A stretch of 5,790 bases of DNA from a bacterium. GTDB lineage: Bacteria > Ratteibacteria > UBA8468 > B48-G9 > JAFGKM01. The position numbers and the translations under genes were made by a program. The stretch lies in NCBI GenBank assembly GCA_021160565.1, contig JAGHCG010000116.1, forward strand, positions 1 through 5,790, given 5' to 3'. Below the pieces are notes generated by a model, which saw nothing but the letters and a program-made list of their open reading frames with translations, was not told where the DNA came from and did not search any database. Shown here piece after piece: positions 4,257 to 5,790 of this stretch. How positions within the stretch are numbered: position 1 is the stretch's first letter; every line of letters begins with the position of its first letter.

Positions 4257-4284
4257 TTTACTTTTTCTTCTTCTGGTGTAAAAT
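4257..4284 (+). promoter_or_regulatory. Possible weak promoter of the RACo-like gene
   Basis: TTTACT (4257-4262) and TAAAAT (4279-4284) are spaced by 16 bp, matching the sigma-70 consensus at 4/6 and 5/6 positions. The start would fall near 4291, about 30 nt before ATG 4320. It begins directly after the stop of the Cys-rich gene. In AT-rich DNA such matches are common, so read-through from the upstream promoter is an equal possibility. Confidence 0.33.
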
Positions 4285-4319
4285 AGGGAAAGGGATTCTT
4301 ATTTTAAAAGGATGGGAGA

Positions 4320-5790
4320 ATGGGTAAAATTTATTTTCCGCAATTTAAGAGAGGGAAAGAAGGAATAGATATTCATCCTGGGCTTACAATTCTTGATTAT
4401 GCTCAGAAGCTGGGAATAAAGGTAAATGCGGAATGTGGTGGAATTGGGAAATGTGGTAAGTGCATTGTGAGAATTGAGAAAGGAAAGAAAAATTTGAATT
4501 CGCAGACACTCCTTGAAAAAAATTTTGAATTGAAGGAAGGAGAAAGACTCGCCTGTCAGGCACGAATTATAAAAGATGAAGAGGATGTAGTTGTATATGT
4601 GAAAAATTTTGGAGAATATACAATTTTGAAATATGGAATGGAAAGAGAAATACCTATATCTCCTGTTTTTTACCATAAGGAAGGAAAGATATATAAAAAT
4701 GGGGAAGAGATAGGGAGGTATGAAGGGAAAATTTATGGACTGGCGATAGATGTGGGAACAACAACAGTTGTATTTGACCTTATTGACCTTGAAACAGGGA
4801 ATGTCCTTGCAACCATAGCAAAGACAAATCCTCAAATTTCTTTTGGAAATGATGTAATTTCAAGGATTGAGTATACTTTTGTGGATAAAAAAAATCATAA
4901 ATATCTCTCTGATAAAGAAAGAGAAAAACGAACAAAACAACTTCAGAAAGTTATAATTGACCTTATAAATCAATCCATTAAAGAACTTTCAGAAAAATCA
5001 GGTGAGGATATTTCAAAGTATATATATGAAGCAGTAGTGGTTGGAAATTCAACAATGAGAAATCTTTTTTTCGGTGTTGATGTTTCTACCCTCGGTAAAA
5101 TTCCTTTTGAACCACTCCATAAAGAAGCAATTATAGTAAAACCTGATGAAATAGGACTTGAGATAAATAAAAAAGGGCAGGTTTATGGAGCACCTCTTAT
5201 TGGTGGACATGTGGGAGCAGATATTCTTGCGGATATTCTTGCATCTGAAATTTACAATAGTGAAAAAGTATCCATGATTGTTGATATAGGAACAAATGGA
5301 GAGGTTGTGATTGGAAATAAAGAAAGAATTGTCTCCACATCTGCTGCTGCTGGAGGTGCTTTTGAAGGTGCAAGCGTAAGTTCAGGGATAGGGGGGATTA
5401 AAGGTGCAATAAGTAAAATAGAAATAATTGATGGAAGAGTTGTTTATTCAACCATAGGAAATGCGTTTCCGATTGGAATATGTGGTTCTGGACTTATTGA
5501 TTTGCTTGCAGAACTTTTAACTCATGGAATAATGGATGAGAAAGCAAAAATAAAAGAGGACTTTTATATCACTGCAGAAATAAAAATAACACAGCAGGAT
5601 ATTTATCAACTTATAACTTCAAAAGCAGCAATAAAAACAGCAGAGGAGATTCTTATGAAGTACTATCCTGTTGAGCCAGATGCTCTTGAAAAAATTTTTC
5701 TTTCAGGGGGATTTGGAAATTTTATAAATGTTAAAAATGCCATGAAAATAGGTCTTATACCAGAAGTAGATGAGGGAAAGGTTATAAAGA
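4320..5790 (+). CDS. RACo-like ATP-dependent reductive activator: [2Fe-2S] ferredoxin + ASKHA domain (3' end missing)
   Basis: The visible 490 residues belong to the family of RACo, which uses ATP and an Fe-S cluster to reduce inactive Co(II) corrinoid proteins to Co(I). Residues 1-95 are a plant-type [2Fe-2S] ferredoxin with C39, C45, C48 and C79 (CGGIGKCGKC and LACQ). Residues 136 onward are the ASKHA ATPase: AIDVGTTT (142-149) is the first phosphate loop, then VVGNSTMRNLFFG, a second loop at IVDIGTNGE (D322), AFEGASVSSG, and LSGGFGNF near the end (S462). Family members run to about 600-650 residues, so roughly a fifth is missing to the right. AAGG (4308-4311) lies 8 nt before the chosen ATG. 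No corrinoid protein or methyltransferase gene is visible in the window, so its target is unknown; related proteins of undefined target exist. It is probably cytoplasmic. Confidence 0.92.
   Translation, partial: MGKIYFPQFKRGKEGIDIHPGLTILDYAQKLGIKVNAECGGIGKCGKCIVRIEKGKKNLNSQTLLEKNFELKEGERLACQARIIKDEEDVVVYVKNFGEYTILKYGMEREIPISPVFYHKEGKIYKNGEEIGRYEGKIYGLAIDVGTTTVVFDLIDLETGNVLATIAKTNPQISFGNDVISRIEYTFVDKKNHKYLSDKEREKRTKQLQKVIIDLINQSIKELSEKSGEDISKYIYEAVVVGNSTMRNLFFGVDVSTLGKIPFEPLHKEAIIVKPDEIGLEINKKGQVYGAPLIGGHVGADILADILASEIYNSEKVSMIVDIGTNGEVVIGNKERIVSTSAAAGGAFEGASVSSGIGGIKGAISKIEIIDGRVVYSTIGNAFPIGICGSGLIDLLAELLTHGIMDEKAKIKEDFYITAEIKITQQDIYQLITSKAAIKTAEEILMKYYPVEPDALEKIFLSGGFGNFINVKNAMKIGLIPEVDEGKVIK

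Noticed and set aside
4299..4835. Minus-strand frame of 178 codons opposite the RACo-like gene
   Set aside because: The plus strand encodes intact ferredoxin and ASKHA motifs. The antisense frame is Ile/Phe/Cys/Tyr-rich with no recognisable domain.

Overview
The window comes from an AT-rich bacterium. Consensus sigma-70-type promoter hexamers, strong Shine-Dalgarno sequences, tight ATG-start gene packing and a Fur-family regulator all point to Bacteria. A ferredoxin-fused NifX-like protein and a RACo-like corrinoid-protein activator suggest an anaerobe. AGA and GGA codons are heavily used. The phylum cannot be fixed from this sequence.

Left part (1-1564, minus strand): a compact type II restriction-modification operon. 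A beta-class DNA methyltransferase (719-1564) is followed, with an 8-bp overlap, by a PD-(D/E)XK endonuclease that resembles the BsaWI type (67-726). A third open frame overlaps the endonuclease end and runs off the left edge (1-86). The operon has its own promoter (1779-1807) and a leader of about 200 nt.

Middle (1565-1928): a divergent control region. It holds the leftward RM promoter with a dyad on its -10, and a rightward promoter with perfect TTGACA and TATAAT hexamers. A 17/19 match to the classical Fur box follows that -10 directly.

Right part (1929-5790, plus strand): a Fur-family regulator gene is followed almost without gaps by five small or mid-size genes. Three encode Gly- and aromatic-rich proteins of the DUF5320 type (2381-2653, 2676-2915, 2932-3240). 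The fourth encodes a NifX domain, Gly/Met linker, coiled coil and 2x[4Fe-4S] ferredoxin fusion (3253-4044). The fifth is a 65-residue Cys-rich protein that reuses the DUF5320 N-terminus (4059-4256). After a possible hairpin and a weak promoter comes a 3'-truncated RACo-like gene ([2Fe-2S] ferredoxin plus ASKHA ATPase, 4320 to the edge).

The most interesting element is the right-hand cluster. Its Fur-type promoter predicts iron or peroxide control. Three consecutive products share a C-terminal coiled coil, so they may assemble together, one of them carrying Fe-S clusters. A role in metallocluster handling or low-potential electron delivery, perhaps to the RACo-like activator, is an inference and not shown by the sequence.
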